DNA of 37,778 nt from Isohypsibius dastychi (GCA_034696485.1 JAQIWT010000083.1:1-37778), one strand, 5' to 3'. Positions 10,137 to 22,626 are shown, counted from the first letter of the stretch. Program-made: numbers and translations. The notes: generated by a model not told the origin, from the sequence alone.

Positions 10137-11870
10137 TCAGTTCTGCAGTGATTTTAATTGGTTTTTCAAACTATCAACTGCCAAAGAAATAATATTAGTC
10201 CAGTTAAAACTTCGCTGCATTTCCTCTAGAGAATCCGCGGTATTTGTTCCGTCAACCTGAGCCTTCTTCTGCTGTTCGAGTTTCATTTCCGCCCTCGCTT
10301 CGTAAACTTTCTTTTCCCAGTAGACCACATATTCTTCTATGCAATGCATAATGTTCAAAATTCCAGACCGGTTCTTCCGGTCAATCCCGATCACCATTGT
10401 GAAAAATCCGAAGATCGAGGCAACGAGTCCACTTGAATCGGTGATAGCATCAAATTCCCTCGTCCGCAGAAGCATTTTGAAAATGTCCATCATTTCCGGT
10501 TGATCAAAAGAAGCCGATCCATGTAAAAATTCAACAGCTGGTTTACGAAGTGCGACTAGCAAAACTTCCCGTATCGTCGGTGATTTTTGAATCTCTTCTT
10601 CTTCCCACAAATGTCGGATTGAAAGATGCAGGCAGCTCAATGTCATTTTCGAAAAAATATGCTGGACGGCCAAATATATCCTTCTTCTCGCTTTTTCATC
10701 CTGAAGGTATTTCGCTTGTCCTAAAAGATCAGCTCCTAAATGCCTCAATAACTGCGGCTTGACCTTGTCAAACTCAAGAGACAAATCCGGAATCCGATCC
10801 AATAAAAAGGTCAAAAAGTTGAGATGCTGGGTTAGTTGATGCTGTCCATGGCACGCCGAATAAGGAACCAAGATTTCAAATAAATAATATTCGGCGGAGA
10901 GAGGTGATGGGAAGTGATCTGGTTGCACTTCGCAACATCTGACCAGAAACGCGAGCTTGGCGATACTCTCTTCCGTGATAGGCACTCTGGTCATGTCAGA
11001 ATCAGCACCGGAAGCACTTTTCATCCACTCGATTAGATGGGAAAAATTCGCCACAATTTTTCCAAGCATGCAAACGATTCTTTGATAGCTTTCAAATCCC
11101 TTGGCATATGAAACCGGAAATTCGGCGACGGGAGAACTCAGAAGATGCAGCAACGATCTGGCAAGAAGTTCCCGATAACATCCGACAATTTCTTCCTCAC
11201 TCAACTTGGATTTCTCTCCAGGTAAACTAATATTCTGCTGATCCAGTCGGACTTCCTCGACAAAGGGTTGGACGAAATCACAAACTTGTGTCTGAAGCTT
11301 CACCAATCCGGAATAATCCGTAGTTTCTCCGGAATCCATTCCATTCCAATTAAAATCTCCGACATACTCGTCGAGTTGGTTGAGAAAAATTGAGAGCCAG
11401 AATAACCGATGTTTAGACAATTTCCGGATTGTAACGCGAACATTCGGCAGAAGAAAAGGCACAGCAGAGCCATTTGGAAGGAAGTCACGCTCGAAGACAC
11501 AGCTGAAACTGGCGACAAGCTCCATCGGTTTGCCGAATTCCACGATAACAAACATTAATATCTCCAAGGAAGCCAGCAGGTCTTTGGATAGATTTTTGCG
11601 GCAAACAGCTTTAGCAACTGTTGTGATGAGAGTGTCAGCAAACTGCTCGATTTCTCGCTTTCTGGTACAAGGTTGCTGGAGCAAGGCTTCAAGTTCCACG
11701 GCAGACCGCTTCTTTATTGCTCTGATGACTTCTTTGAACCATTCTGATTTGTCTGTGGTATCATCTTCTGGTGAATCCGGTTCCTCCGGAGGTTCAGATT
11801 CTCCATCAGTTTCCCAATCAGAATCAGGGTTCCCCGTACATTCCATTTCTTTCCCATTGGCTTCGAGCAT
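10137..11870 (-). CDS. GLMN: Glomulin (FAP68-like), single exon
   Basis: HEAT-like helical protein. In mammals glomulin binds RBX1 and blocks E2 recruitment by cullin-RING ligases. The ATG at 11870 (MLEANGKEMECTG) opens 577 residues, close to the human 594. An acidic N-terminus (SDWETDGESEPPEEPDSPED) precedes the helical body. Best family matches are DYSGLVKLQTQVCDFVQPFV followed by EEV, and AFLVRCCEVQPDHFPSPLSA followed by EYYL. The frame remains open upstream of 11870 but without an ATG; a second in-frame Met lies nine codons downstream. The coding region has no intron, unlike every multi-exon neighbour. A possible 5' UTR intron (GTAAGT near 11992, acceptor CAG near 11950) is visible. The stop lies about 180 nt from the first COQ9 exon. 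Confidence 0.85.
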   Translation of the reverse strand: MLEANGKEMECTGNPDSDWETDGESEPPEEPDSPEDDTTDKSEWFKEVIRAIKKRSAVELEALLQQPCTRKREIEQFADTLITTVAKAVCRKNLSKDLLASLEILMFVIVEFGKPMELVASFSCVFERDFLPNGSAVPFLLPNVRVTIRKLSKHRLFWLSIFLNQLDEYVGDFNWNGMDSGETTDYSGLVKLQTQVCDFVQPFVEEVRLDQQNISLPGEKSKLSEEEIVGCYRELLARSLLHLLSSPVAEFPVSYAKGFESYQRIVCMLGKIVANFSHLIEWMKSASGADSDMTRVPITEESIAKLAFLVRCCEVQPDHFPSPLSAEYYLFEILVPYSACHGQHQLTQHLNFLTFLLDRIPDLSLEFDKVKPQLLRHLGADLLGQAKYLQDEKARRRIYLAVQHIFSKMTLSCLHLSIRHLWEEEEIQKSPTIREVLLVALRKPAVEFLHGSASFDQPEMMDIFKMLLRTREFDAITDSSGLVASIFGFFTMVIGIDRKNRSGILNIMHCIEEYVVYWEKKVYEARAEMKLEQQKKAQVDGTNTADSLEEMQRSFNWTNIISLAVDSLKNQLKSLQN

Positions 11871-12692
11871 TTTTTCGCAGTCAGAAAACAGACACAGATT
11901 CCTCCGAATGTGGTGAGCGATCACGCAAAACCAGAATTTCAGCAAGCCTCCTGTTGAAATGCAAAATAAGATTATTTCTCTAGTTCCACTTACAGCTCGT
12001 TGCTTTCTTCATCCATCGTCCTGCTACACGCAATGTCAACATATTCTGTCAGAAACTGATCCAAAGCCCTAACAAAGTTATCAGTAAGACGACATTAAAC
12101 CCATAGTTCTGAAAAACAGTCCATTGCTCAATTATTTTTTCGTATGAAAGTTTTGCACCAAGTTGAGTTCTCCATGGAGCAGTATAATAAGCACATCTCC
12201 TACCTGCTAAATTTCCGACTTCTGTTGGGATTCAGATACAAGACTTGGATTTCCCAGAATTTTAAATCGTAAATTGAGAGCGGACTACACACACCGCATT
12301 AATATTAAAATAAAACCAAAATTAATTAAATATCGATGTACAGAGCACAATGTGCGAAAACAGGGGAAAGGCTTCGCGCGATACTTCGAGTTCGGCACGT
12401 TGGGCCCGTTTTCGCAATGCACGCAAACGTTGCCATCTGACGCTCCCTATTCTCCGAACAGTCGTTTATTACTTCATGCCGGACACTTGAACTTCTCCGT
12501 GACCAATAAACCGGGGAAGCATTATAATCCCAAACCAGACTCATTCAAATGACAAGACAAATTTGCCAGGCAGAAAAACGCAAACCACAGTAAGAAAAGA
12601 AAAAGGCACCAGTCAAGACCGGAGTTCGTAAGGAAACAGTGCACGGTGTGATCTGAGAAAGACAAACACCATCACAGATTGCAAACAAAACG
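11871..12692. other. Intergenic: P5B ATPase 3' UTR and glomulin 5' region
   Basis: The only internal signals I can support are a minus-strand AATAAA at 12465-12470 and a likely glomulin 5' UTR exon with a GTAAGT donor near 11992. A short upstream ATG (12016) opens a frame that is out of register with glomulin. No further gene is seen. Confidence 0.45.
12465..12470 (-). terminator. Poly(A) signal, P5B ATPase
   Basis: AATAAA on the minus strand about 220 nt past the ATPase stop. Confidence 0.45.
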
Positions 12693-15600
12693 CTAAAAAT
12701 TGGTTGAGTGATTCTCGAATTCCGGAGCTGAATGAACGCTGAGCACACTGAGAGACCCCGACTTCTCCGAGCTCTTCTCGTCGTTTTTTGCATATGTAGT
12801 CTCTCCAACAGGAGGCCAGTCCGGTTTCAGCTGCACCTGGCGGGAGACTGTCTTGAATTTGCTTTTTGAAAACGTCTTTCTCCTAACACGATTAACCAAT
12901 CTTTTGAACTTGGCCGAATTGACCCATTCCTGAAATAAAAACAATTCCATGCATAATGACTGCCCAAAAGTTAATAAGATGAAGATACCTCAAGGATAAC
13001 TGCAACGGCGAAATTAGCTGCGACAAAGGCCAGGACTGTCGCTCGAAACGGATAATGAGGATGTTCCGGGTCGTAAATCACCTAAAAGGTCACATTCTAT
13101 AACGAAACTACAGGATTGCTAATCTGAATAATGCCCACCTTCAAAAATCCCAACCACCACGGTACATACATCAAAAGACCGGTGGTACACAAGAGCAAGA
13201 CAACGATTGCCAGTGTGAATACAACTGCAAGAGACAGCGCGTACTGGAAGGTTCGAAAACATCAAAAATGCTACCATACCATTGGTATATATTCGCTTCC
13301 GATAAGGCGGTCCACTCGAAAAGACGAAGGCCAAAATAAGATCCTGGAAAGCTGCGGTCAGGAAAATTATTGACGACTCCCACGATACCTGAAAATAATA
13401 AAGAATAAGAGGAAAACAGAGCAACAAATTCCCGTAAATTCTTACGATGTGCTCGTCATTCGAATCTGGATTAGCTTGACTCCACCTGAACAGGAAGTGA
13501 CAAATCAGATGATCTGTTGTGTAGAAATACAGTACATTCCGAAGAACTCACCACGACTGGCTTTGCAAATACAAGATAACCAAGGCTTGGAACAAGATGA
13601 TGACCAGCATATGCAGGAAGACCGATAAAATGGTGACTGGCGCCATCAGGCTGGCCGATGGACGTTTCTTTACAAGATGGTCAGCTGGCTGCGTATACCC
13701 CACTGCAACAAAAGAAATGCATTGAACGGCACACTCCGAAACCATCTCGTTCTAATATAATCCCTTACTCAAAACGGCAACCGTGGTCGTGATAGCCATG
13801 TCCAAATAAAGGAAGTGTGCGTCTGCCAAAATGGTTCGTTTCTACAAAACCAACTGTCATGTTTCCGGCATCAACTACAAATTTAGTCCGGAAAACAAAC
13901 CTGGTAAAGGATCAGCACCGCCACAAACTGGACTATGCTGCAACCAAATAAAAAAACCAATTGAAACTGTTACAACATGAGAAAGGTACATACCTGTATA
14001 ATGCCATGTATTTGAATACTCCGAATGAAGTCACCAATGCGCATCTTCCCTCCCTGGTGGACGAAGAGTCAGTAAATATATAAATAAGTCAGATTGCGCA
14101 AACTCACCGAATAACAATCGGAACGCATTCGATTGTGTTTTTTCGAGATGTAAACGGCGAAGCCACGGAGGCTTCTGCTTCTGACAATGAGATCCCCGCA
14201 TGCGCCGCTTTCAGAGCCTGGAAGAAAATCATCTTAGCACAAGTATAATACAATTAGTTAACAAGCTTCTCTTACCCCACAATCATTGGCGCCGTCTCCA
14301 CACATCGCCACGATATACCTACAGGAAAAAGCAACGATGACGAAAAGATTAGGAAATGGGAAGAAACCATCACACATACTCAAGATCAATGAACTTTTCC
14401 ACTAGGTCAGTCTTCTCGTCTGGACTCATCCTGGCGAAGATTGTGGCGCGCACCAAAATCTAAATGAAAAACAGTTAAAAATCGTAAATTACTGCGAAGT
14501 ATGAAAAATCTGGTTAATCCTTACTTCCGGCATCAGATCTGGGAAGTGCTGGAGCAAGGCGCTGAAAGATCTCCCACTCAGCGCAAAATGATATCGCGGG
14601 CGCTCCATAGCAATCAGAAATTCATCGGCAGAGGCAGCCTACAACACCGTACGTCTCACAGTCAGAATACAGCGCTCCTGCAATATACAAAGGGATCTCT
14701 GTACCCGAGACGGTGTGCTGCTGTCGTCATCCCGTTCAGCTAACGAGGTATCAGAGGAAGATACGGCAGAATCCGAATATCGCCAAAGAATATGAGCAGG
14801 ACTGTCGGTCAAATCATCCGGAGGCATGACATCAACAACAACAATATCTTCCTCCTTCATCACCATCCCGCATTCTCGAGCTACACTCACGGCTGTCATC
14901 AAATTATCTCCTACCATACCAACATCAACTTGTAGCACAACTAAATCAACCAGATGTCGGAATGAGCGAATCCTACCTGTGACCATAACGCTTCGAATAT
15001 CAGCTTGATTCAAGGTGGCGATTACACCGGCTGTTTCTTCCTTCAAACTATTTCGCATAATCAACAATCCCAGAAAGGTGAGGTCACATTCGACGACTTC
15101 TCTACAAAAAATGCCCAATGGTTTTAATTGCTCAACGAAGGATCAACAGCGACCCAGCACACCTTTTCAATCGCTGGAGCTCATGCCAGGTGGTCTTCGA
15201 CTCCAAGTCCCGGCAAGCCAGCGCGATAACTCGGAAGCCTTGCTTGGCGTAAAAATGCAGAATCTTATGGAAGTTCGACGGCACTAAAAAGGAGTTTGAT
15301 ACCATACTGGTTGATTACCGTAAACGAAAGCGCATACCGGTTTCAACCATGCAAAGTGAAATGACTTTTTCGGGGGAACCTTTGGTATAAACAGAGAAAT
15401 GATCGTCCATCTGCGACCGAGTGATGACTGACATTCTCTGCAGATTCGAAGCGAACGGAAACTGTTTCACAATGCCAATGTGGTCCGAACTCATTCCAGA
15501 CTCCGCTTCGCCCGCATCCGATACAACGGATATCTTCGACTGTGAATTCGGCGGACAAACCGAAGTTGATATCAGGGAGTTAAATACTCCAGATTCTCCA

Positions 15601-18523
15601 TCCCGTGTTGGCTCATAAATCAACTAATTAAAACAATACTGAGGTAAGCAAATTACCCAACAAAATTAATTTACCCATTCCGTGGCTTCAAACAGTTTTA
15701 CATCCAGAGGGTCACCTGACAGGTGACCTTTGATCAAAGTTAGCGAATGACATGTAGCCATCCCTTTGATGACGGACGAACTGGGATCCATTTTCTCAAC
15801 GTCAGAAATCATATCTCCCAAGGCACCATCAACAACAGGTACCACTCCCATCAGATCCAAACCTTCTTCCGTCAGAGTACCGGTCTGAAAAATTCGATGT
15901 ATAACACCAACTTATCTCTTCCAAATCTGGATATCAAACCTACCTTGTCAAAACAAACCAACTTGATTTTCCCACAAACGTTAATGCGGGATGGACTTAT
16001 GCAAAATATATCCTTCTTTTTTAATCTTGCTTGTGAATAAACGACTCCAACCGTTAACGCCGCTGAGAAGAAATGAAGATGAGAAGAGAAACTAACAGCC
16101 ATGTGCAAACACCTACCGGGTAAAGCAGGTGGCACCACGATCGTGATGAGGTCCAGCGCACGCAGTACCATCAGCCCTAATTCCTAAAATGCCGAAACAT
16201 AAATAATCCATCTAACGGATATCTGCATGAGCTTGTCACTTACTCCACGTTGCGCGTACAGGTAAGTAGAGTAGCACATTCCACAAACAGCTATGCCAGC
16301 CTATGTTTAAGCACAATATCATAATTCTGAAAGGTCATTCGCTATTCACTTACCATAACGCATACCAACCGCAAAGCATCTCGATTAAACTTGAATCCCA
16401 CAGGCTTTGGGAACAATATCGACCTGACCAAATCACCTTTCACGGTGTAGAACCCTGCGAAAAGCAAATATTTAATCAACGCAATATCGATAGCGTCCGA
16501 ATCAGCCAGATTTGACTTAGAAACTTTTTTTGCTAAAAAGGAACACTTGTCAGTTTATGCAATGTCTTACCTGTTTCAAGAACTACGGCAAGAACATTGG
16601 CTCCTCCATAATACCGGGTCTATAAAAAGAAAGACCATATGAATATCTCCATCAGCGCGTCAATTCGAAGGAATAGCTCACCTGAATAACGGTTGTCCCA
16701 TGAAATAAGATATGCTTTTTATGTTCTTCTTGCGAAAATTCATCGGTGTCATGGGCATTCAATGCAACTTTCGTGATAGGAGCACTTTCACCTGCGAATT
16801 TCAAACAAGATCGATATCGTATTTGCATATATATCCAGACCAAAACCTACCGGTCAGAACTCCTTCGTTGACTATGCAATTTCCTTCAATCAACACAGCA
16901 TCACATGGCATCCGGCAGCCATGTTGCGGAATAACAATGATGTCGCCTGAAAACACTCAGTTTAGATTCGTGGTTCAGCGAGTGCAAAGTCATAATCTCA
17001 TCAGAATAGCGCAATCACTGAGTCATAGCTATAAACTCTTACCCGGAACAAGCAGCTTTGCTTCGCATTCCACGAGTTCTGAATAAAAACTGATAAATCA
17101 ACCGGAAGACACAAAATTCCACAGAGACTTACCGCCCTTTTCACTGACTACCATAAAATTCTCCGAGGTGGAAGATTTCAATACCATTTCTCGGAGCCGA
17201 AACCGTTGCTATAAAAGCAAATTCAAAGTTGAATATACTGACTCAGAAAAAACCATTTTTTTGAGTGACCAACCGTACGAACTGTGTGCAGGCTGATCAT
17301 AATTCCAAACAAAGAAACGGTAAGTACACATGTGGCATATATATAGTAGTTGTCCAATGACCACAGGATGATACAGAAAATTTGGAAGCAATAAAACGGG
17401 TTCAGGACCTGCAACGCAAGAAAGCTAATTTTCTAAAACATTGAATTTGGGCGTGAGATCCAACCTCTTCAAACAAAAGCCGATGAATAGCTCTGATTTC
17501 GATGTCAATCAAATTGCATCCAAAAAACCGTAATCTGGAATTAAAGTTGATATTGAAGACAAAGCCAGCGAATTGTGCATAGATTTTCACTTTTGCCGTC
17601 GTTCCGTGGGAGAAATGCCGGTTTCCCGAGAAAGAAGATCACCACATTTCAAGGAATCGGAAACGCCACTGAGAAGCTTGAACGTATCATCCACCGAATG
17701 CCAAGCATATCGAACATATTGGTGATCAAAAATGCGAACGCTGTACTCCTTAACTGCAGCGGCGCATCCCTCGACAACTTCCGGTCCCTTTCCAGCCGCG
17801 GGTTCACTCAAACATCGATGATGTAAAAGCTCAACTCCCAACGGCTTTCCATTCTGGTTTGATTTCTTTTGTGGATCTTTCTCGATGATACGATGCGAAA
17901 CAATGCAAAACTCGCCGACATAGTCATCCCTGAAAGCAATAACGTTCAACATCCATATTCAAACTGCACGATAAAATTTTACATCGAGGCTGGATCCGTG
18001 TCAATAACGCGGGTCAGAATCTCGTAGCAAAAATAATCGTTGTCAGAATCCTGGAAAATACTCTAGTTAGACCCAAAAAATACACCAAAGCAATCATATT
18101 TACCTTCAACAAAACTGCAGAGGCGTCCTTCAAATCACACCGGATCCGCCGGATGGAATTCGCCCAAGTTGGATGCCATGATAGAGCAATATAACCAAGT
18201 CCAAGAGTAGTGATTCCAACAAAATGATAAAGGAATGTCCGAAGAAATGTAGATTTATATCCCCAACATTGCTGAAGAGAGACCTCGATAAAACCACTAT
18301 TCTGAAGGCTGCGCTGGAAAGCAACTTACAAGGTGGCCTTTAAAGCCATCTTCCAGAAGCTTTGGTACGAAAACACGCTTGCTTGGTCGATATTCGTGAC
18401 CTTCATCATGAAGAGGAGCCGCATCTGAAAAAGCAAGAAAAAGGGACGCTACTATCGGAAACAAGAATCAAAATTGGTTCAATCGATTTTACTTGGGTTA
18501 TCAGGGTTAACAGCAGCTGACAT
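12693..18523 (-). CDS. ATP13A: P5B-type ATPase, ATP13A2/ATP13A3-like
   Basis: Multi-pass P-type ATPase of the P5B group. Characterised members (ATP13A2, ATP13A3) export polyamines from late endosomes and lysosomes. The gene has about two dozen small exons. The start at 18523 gives [10 protein letters not shown]. The N-terminal spike-type membrane domain includes [20 protein letters not shown]. The actuator loop has [10 protein letters not shown], split by an intron near 16800-16851. The M4 motif is PPALP (near 16130), the P5B form rather than P5A PPELP. The phosphorylation site [20 protein letters not shown] is split by an intron at about 15885-15945. Further on are KGSPE (about 15370), MVTG, and the hinge motif CGDGANDCG (about 14290) with [20 protein letters not shown]. 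The C-terminus carries KPDWPPV before a polar tail. All catalytic motifs are intact. Which vertebrate paralogue is closest is not clear. Confidence 0.93.
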
Positions 18524-19265
18524 TGTAACCTGGAAATATAGACACATTTATTATCAACGAAGATTAGAATTTCGTGGTCCTACGATCTCACCTTATCGAT
18601 GCTAGGGTGGTGGACTTTTGTCAAAAAAACGGAAGACAAGCAAAGAGTTTCGATGAAGTACAGTCATAACAGGAACCATTGAATTTAGTTATTCCCGATT
18701 AAATAACGGATTATATGCACATATCATATCCATTGTAAGGCAATATCGAGGTCAAAAGCCGTGAATCTTTTTTCCGAGATGCGCGAAATTCCTTCGGGAA
18801 CACGATCAGAACGGAAAATCCAATACGCACACCCCACTCCGATTCAAATTCGATCTCCCACGCAAATTGATAAGAACTGTGTCGACACAAAAAAATCGTA
18901 GTTTTCTACCTTGCTCGGGAGCGGCAGCCGACTACAGTCTACAGATACCGCGGATTATCGGAAATACTCCAGCTCTCAAGATGTGCTGCGGAAATGATAC
19001 GAATTGGGTAATCAGCAACTACTTCGTCATAGCTTGATTCGTCATTGATTGATAGATTGATTGACCGTCATAGTAAGCCACGCCCAACGATCCATTTCGC
19101 ATTTTTATTCCAAGTTTGTATGCTAGAGTCACAGGCGCAATCACAGCAAGAAACATGAAAGACGGCGGATTCAAAACTGTAAAAATTATTTTACAAGCTT
19201 GAAAATTATACAGGTCATCATCATTACAGAGCATCTGTAAGCACCCGTCAACCAGTGAATTTTAT
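18524..19265. other. Intergenic: NKRF-like 3' UTR and P5B ATPase 5' region
   Basis: The minus strand has AATAAA hexamers at 19261-19266 and 19104-19109. A hydrophobic minus-strand open frame (19019-19234) includes the second hexamer and has no family features, so I treat it as 3' UTR. The rest should contain the ATPase promoter. Confidence 0.45.
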
Positions 19266-19266
19266 T
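19261..19266 (-). terminator. Poly(A) hexamer overlapping the NKRF-like stop codon
   Basis: The stop TAA (19266-19268) runs straight into TAAATAAA, so AATAAA shares its first base with the stop codon. A second AATAAA at 19104-19109 is in a more usual position and is probably the main signal. Confidence 0.4.
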
Positions 19267-22200
19267 TAGACCAAATTTTCCGGCTCAACTAGCTCATAGC
19301 GGCCAGCCGATCCACCGACTCGCCGTAGCTCCGAAACAAGCTGAGGCAGATCAAACTTGTATCTAACAACCAGGTGGCGGTTTTCTCCAGAACCCAAACT
19401 GTTATGACTGAGTTTGTATTTCTCCGCCGCATTATGGATGACCTCCCTTTCTTCCGGTGAGAATTCATTGCTGAACACCAAATCCCGCAACATGACGGCA
19501 TTTGCTATGAAGCACTGGAACAATTTCTCAGACTGATCATTAATCAAATATTTTTCAATCCCTTCGTCTTGATAACCCAGACCACGTTTTCCATAACTTG
19601 AGTAACTGGTCATCCCGCTGCTGTACGCAATGGGCTGTGTCAAGCCGGTTTCCTTCTTTCCTAACCCTTTCCCGTCGCACCAACCGAATTTCATGAGCAA
19701 TTTCCGACCGAACGATTCTTTAACGCAGATTTGATCGTGACTTAACACCGCTGCCGCAACCTGATCCAGAATCAGGTCCGTAGAAGTTCCCCCTAAGAGA
19801 TCTGTACGTGAAACCGGTTGGGTGAAGGCACTTTCCGAAGCATGGATCTGCAGAAAATTCAATGGTGATCATACACAGCGAATGGTTCTTTAACATGCAA
19901 AACACTTTTTTCGGGGAAATACAATTAACTTTTTGTTGTTAAATATACATAATTGCAAACAGAGGCTGGTAAAAAAGAGCGGGGGGGGGGGAATCACCCA
20001 AAAAGAGTTCCCTTCGCCACTGAATTCGGGTAATTTGTAAAAACGTCAACAAACCAACTGAGTTGAGTTGATTGAGTTTGATTTGAGTTGAACGTCAACA
20101 AACCAACTTCATGCTATTGCTAAATACGGGAGAAATACTGCCGCTCACCTTCACAGTTATGAATCGTTGTCTCAGAGCATGAAGAGCTTTCAATGCTACG
20201 GCATTTTTAGCTTCTTTCGGGGTGGTGCCATCGCAGCACAGAATTACCGTACGAGCGTAGACAAACTTGCAGCTGAAATATCAAATTGGAAGATGGAAAT
20301 GTTTTCAGAACTACCGTTCCTACCGATGATAATCACTGGCTGATTTCGGTGATTCGGGGTGAAATGCAAGTAGGTTGGATAATCGATTTGCGTCAATGGT
20401 TTCTTGCAAACTTCGCGCCGCATCTGTGTGCGTGAGATTTCCGTTCAGACGTACGATAATTTCGTTAGCAGGACGGCTCTTCAGAAATTTAATGGCATCC
20501 AAAAAGGCCGAGTCAACAACAAAATCAGTCATAACGAGACCGCCATCCGGATAATACTTTGAAACTTTAACCACTGAAGAGCTAATAATATCACGGTTAG
20601 CTCTAGGAACTCGCTCCTTAAAAGCTAAAATCTCAGTGGTCGGAAAACGGTCACGTGATCCAACTGAAAAACAGGAATCGACCAATTACAAACCAGTTCA
20701 AAGCGAAACTGCTACACCGTTGATTCTTATTTTAATTAGGCTGCAAAAAATAAAATGCGAGCCTCAAGCATTACTGTGGCCAGCAGCAGTTCAATTCGGC
20801 GTATTCTCACCCTCAGCATTTTTTGGTTCGGGAGGCGATAATTTGGCTGGCTCCAGCACATGTTGGGACTGTCTGGCGGCGGCGCTGCTGTTTTCAGGTT
20901 TCTTGATAAGGTTTGGATTCAGTTGTTCCAGATCGGAACTCAGTGGTTTCGGTTCGGATATGTGAATTTGAGACAACAGTCCAGCCAGAAACACGTTTCG
21001 AGGAGCTCGCTCTGTAAGACCAACAATGAAACGAAGTCTCTCAAGTAACCGGAAACACACCTTTCATGGACTTCAAAGTTTCTTGTGACGCGATAACATT
21101 ACCAGGTGGACGAGCTTGATTATCACGGTCCGGAAATTCCGATACGCACACAGCTGCAAACACCAAATTCAGAATCGTGAAATGACAGCGGAAACTGATG
21201 AAACCCACGGGGAGTTTCTGCAACTTCCGGTCCGACAATATCACAAATTCGTTTGAGCTCAAGATCGTCCAGAACCGGACTAATCGCACTTTTGGTAGGT
21301 GCGATTTCGAGAACAGCCAACCGTTTAACAAAAGCGGCTGGAACTGGCGCACTCGGTTTCTCAGAAAATGTCTTCTGCGACATCACGGCTTTTATCTCAG
21401 CGGAAGCTTCACTCGATCTCAAAATCAGGCCGCCAAGGGGGGCAGGCACGCTCAACATCGATGAATCGAAATGATCGTCCGCAGCCAGTAGTTTATCCTT
21501 TTCATTTCTTTCCAGGATACTCGTAAGCTCTTCAACTTCCTTGTCCAAATCTAAAAGACCATCAAGACCAACTGAAATAACATTGATTTCCCACAGTACC
21601 ATATATTTTATTCTGATTTTAAACGGAAACTGTTTTTGAAAACATTGTATTTTGGACTAAAAAAGGTAAGAAGAAAAAAACAAAGGGAAAGATAAACAAA
21701 AACCGCTCCTCAACAAATCATCTTTGATCCTCAAATGCTACACTCGAAAGAGCTAATCGGTCCTCCGTTTTCAGTCTTGCTATTTTGGAAAACGAACTAT
21801 TCGAAAAGGGGTTTCAGAATTTGTATTACATAAAAGGGAGCACGGCAATCTCACCTGAGTTTGTGTCACGAGCTTCTGAACTGGCAAAGAAGGGACGCAC
21901 CTCGGCAGGGTGCTGACTATGTGCTGCCGGAGTTCTGGCGGGTGAAAATGATTCCAGCACGGCAACAAATTCATTGAAATTCATTCCCCCAGTCGTCACA
22001 TTCGCATTCGAAACATTCTTTTCTTGCAGCGGCGCCTTTCCACCCCCGTTTTGATGATGCTGTCCAGACGGCAAAACACCTTAAATCAACTCAGTATCAG
22101 CAACGAACAAGGTTATTTTGACACGGTATTTCCGCAGAAATGTACTTACGCGGTGTCTTAACCTCATTAACAGGAACCTGATGATGGTGTTTCCCTTTTC

Positions 22201-22626
22201 CACGTCCTTTTCCTCTGGAATCATCGCTGTTCGGAGGCGCAATCTTCGGTGTGGGAGCTCCTTGGAGGAGCAGCTCCTGAATACCAGCCTGCGCTGCCAT
22301 CGCGTTCAAGGCTGCCATGTGCTCTGCATTATACCTAGAAATATATGAATTCCAACATCCGTCAAATTTCCTCGCACAGAAATTTGTGCGCACCTGCAGC
22401 CTAGAGTACGGCTGTTAATTAGAGTCCAAGAATAGCAGTTCAGCACAGACAGCGGAGCAGATGAACTGTGCTGAAGATGGTAGGTGATAAATTCCCGACG
22501 GCATTCGAAACTCCAGTCGTTCTCAGTTGGCCCACGAAGGCGCTCGACATCGTCCAAGGTATCCCCTTTAGTTTTCCCTTTTCCGTTCTGAGAGCTGCTT
22601 GTAGGACGGTTCTCCTGACCAGACAT
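19266..22626 (-). CDS. NKRF: NKRF-like XRN2-binding protein (XTBD, dsRBD-like, G-patch, R3H)
   Basis: Nuclear/nucleolar RNA-binding protein. Human NKRF recruits XRN2 and the helicase DHX15 for pre-rRNA processing. The start at 22626 gives MSGQENRPTSSSQNGKGKTK. An N-terminal XTBD follows (ENDWSFECRREFITYHL, CYSWTLINSRTLGCRYNAEH), the module found in NKRF, CDKN2AIP and nematode PAXT-1. A low-complexity middle is rich in Lys, Gly and His. Then come two regions resembling the NKRF core (exons near 20320-20680 and 20150-20275, the latter CDGTTPKEAKNAVALKALHA). A G-patch follows (LLMKFGWCDGKGLGKKETGL), then R3H (EEREVIHNAAEKYKLSHNSL..ENRHLVVRYK) and a C-terminus GRYELVEPENLV, close to human NKRF. 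The intron at about 19863-20150 holds a G11 run and a small repeat. Order of domains supports orthology. Confidence 0.88.
19981..19991. repeat. G11 homopolymer in NKRF-like intron
   Basis: Eleven consecutive G on the plus strand inside the intron between the G-patch exon and the dsRBD-like exon. On the transcribed RNA it reads as a C run. Confidence 0.8.
20042..20108. repeat. Direct repeat with TTGAG-rich spacer
   Basis: The 18-mer AACGTCAACAAACCAACT occurs at 20042-20059 and 20091-20108. The 31-bp spacer is built from degenerate TTGAG/TTGATT units. It lies in the same NKRF-like intron as the G11 tract and looks like a small slippage-derived repeat. Confidence 0.75.

Noticed and set aside
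11380-11983. Plus-strand open frames over glomulin
   Set aside because: They are antisense shadows of the glomulin coding exon.
19019-19234. Hydrophobic minus-strand open frame downstream of the NKRF-like gene
   Set aside because: It contains a canonical AATAAA, lies in the expected 3' UTR, and shows no family features.
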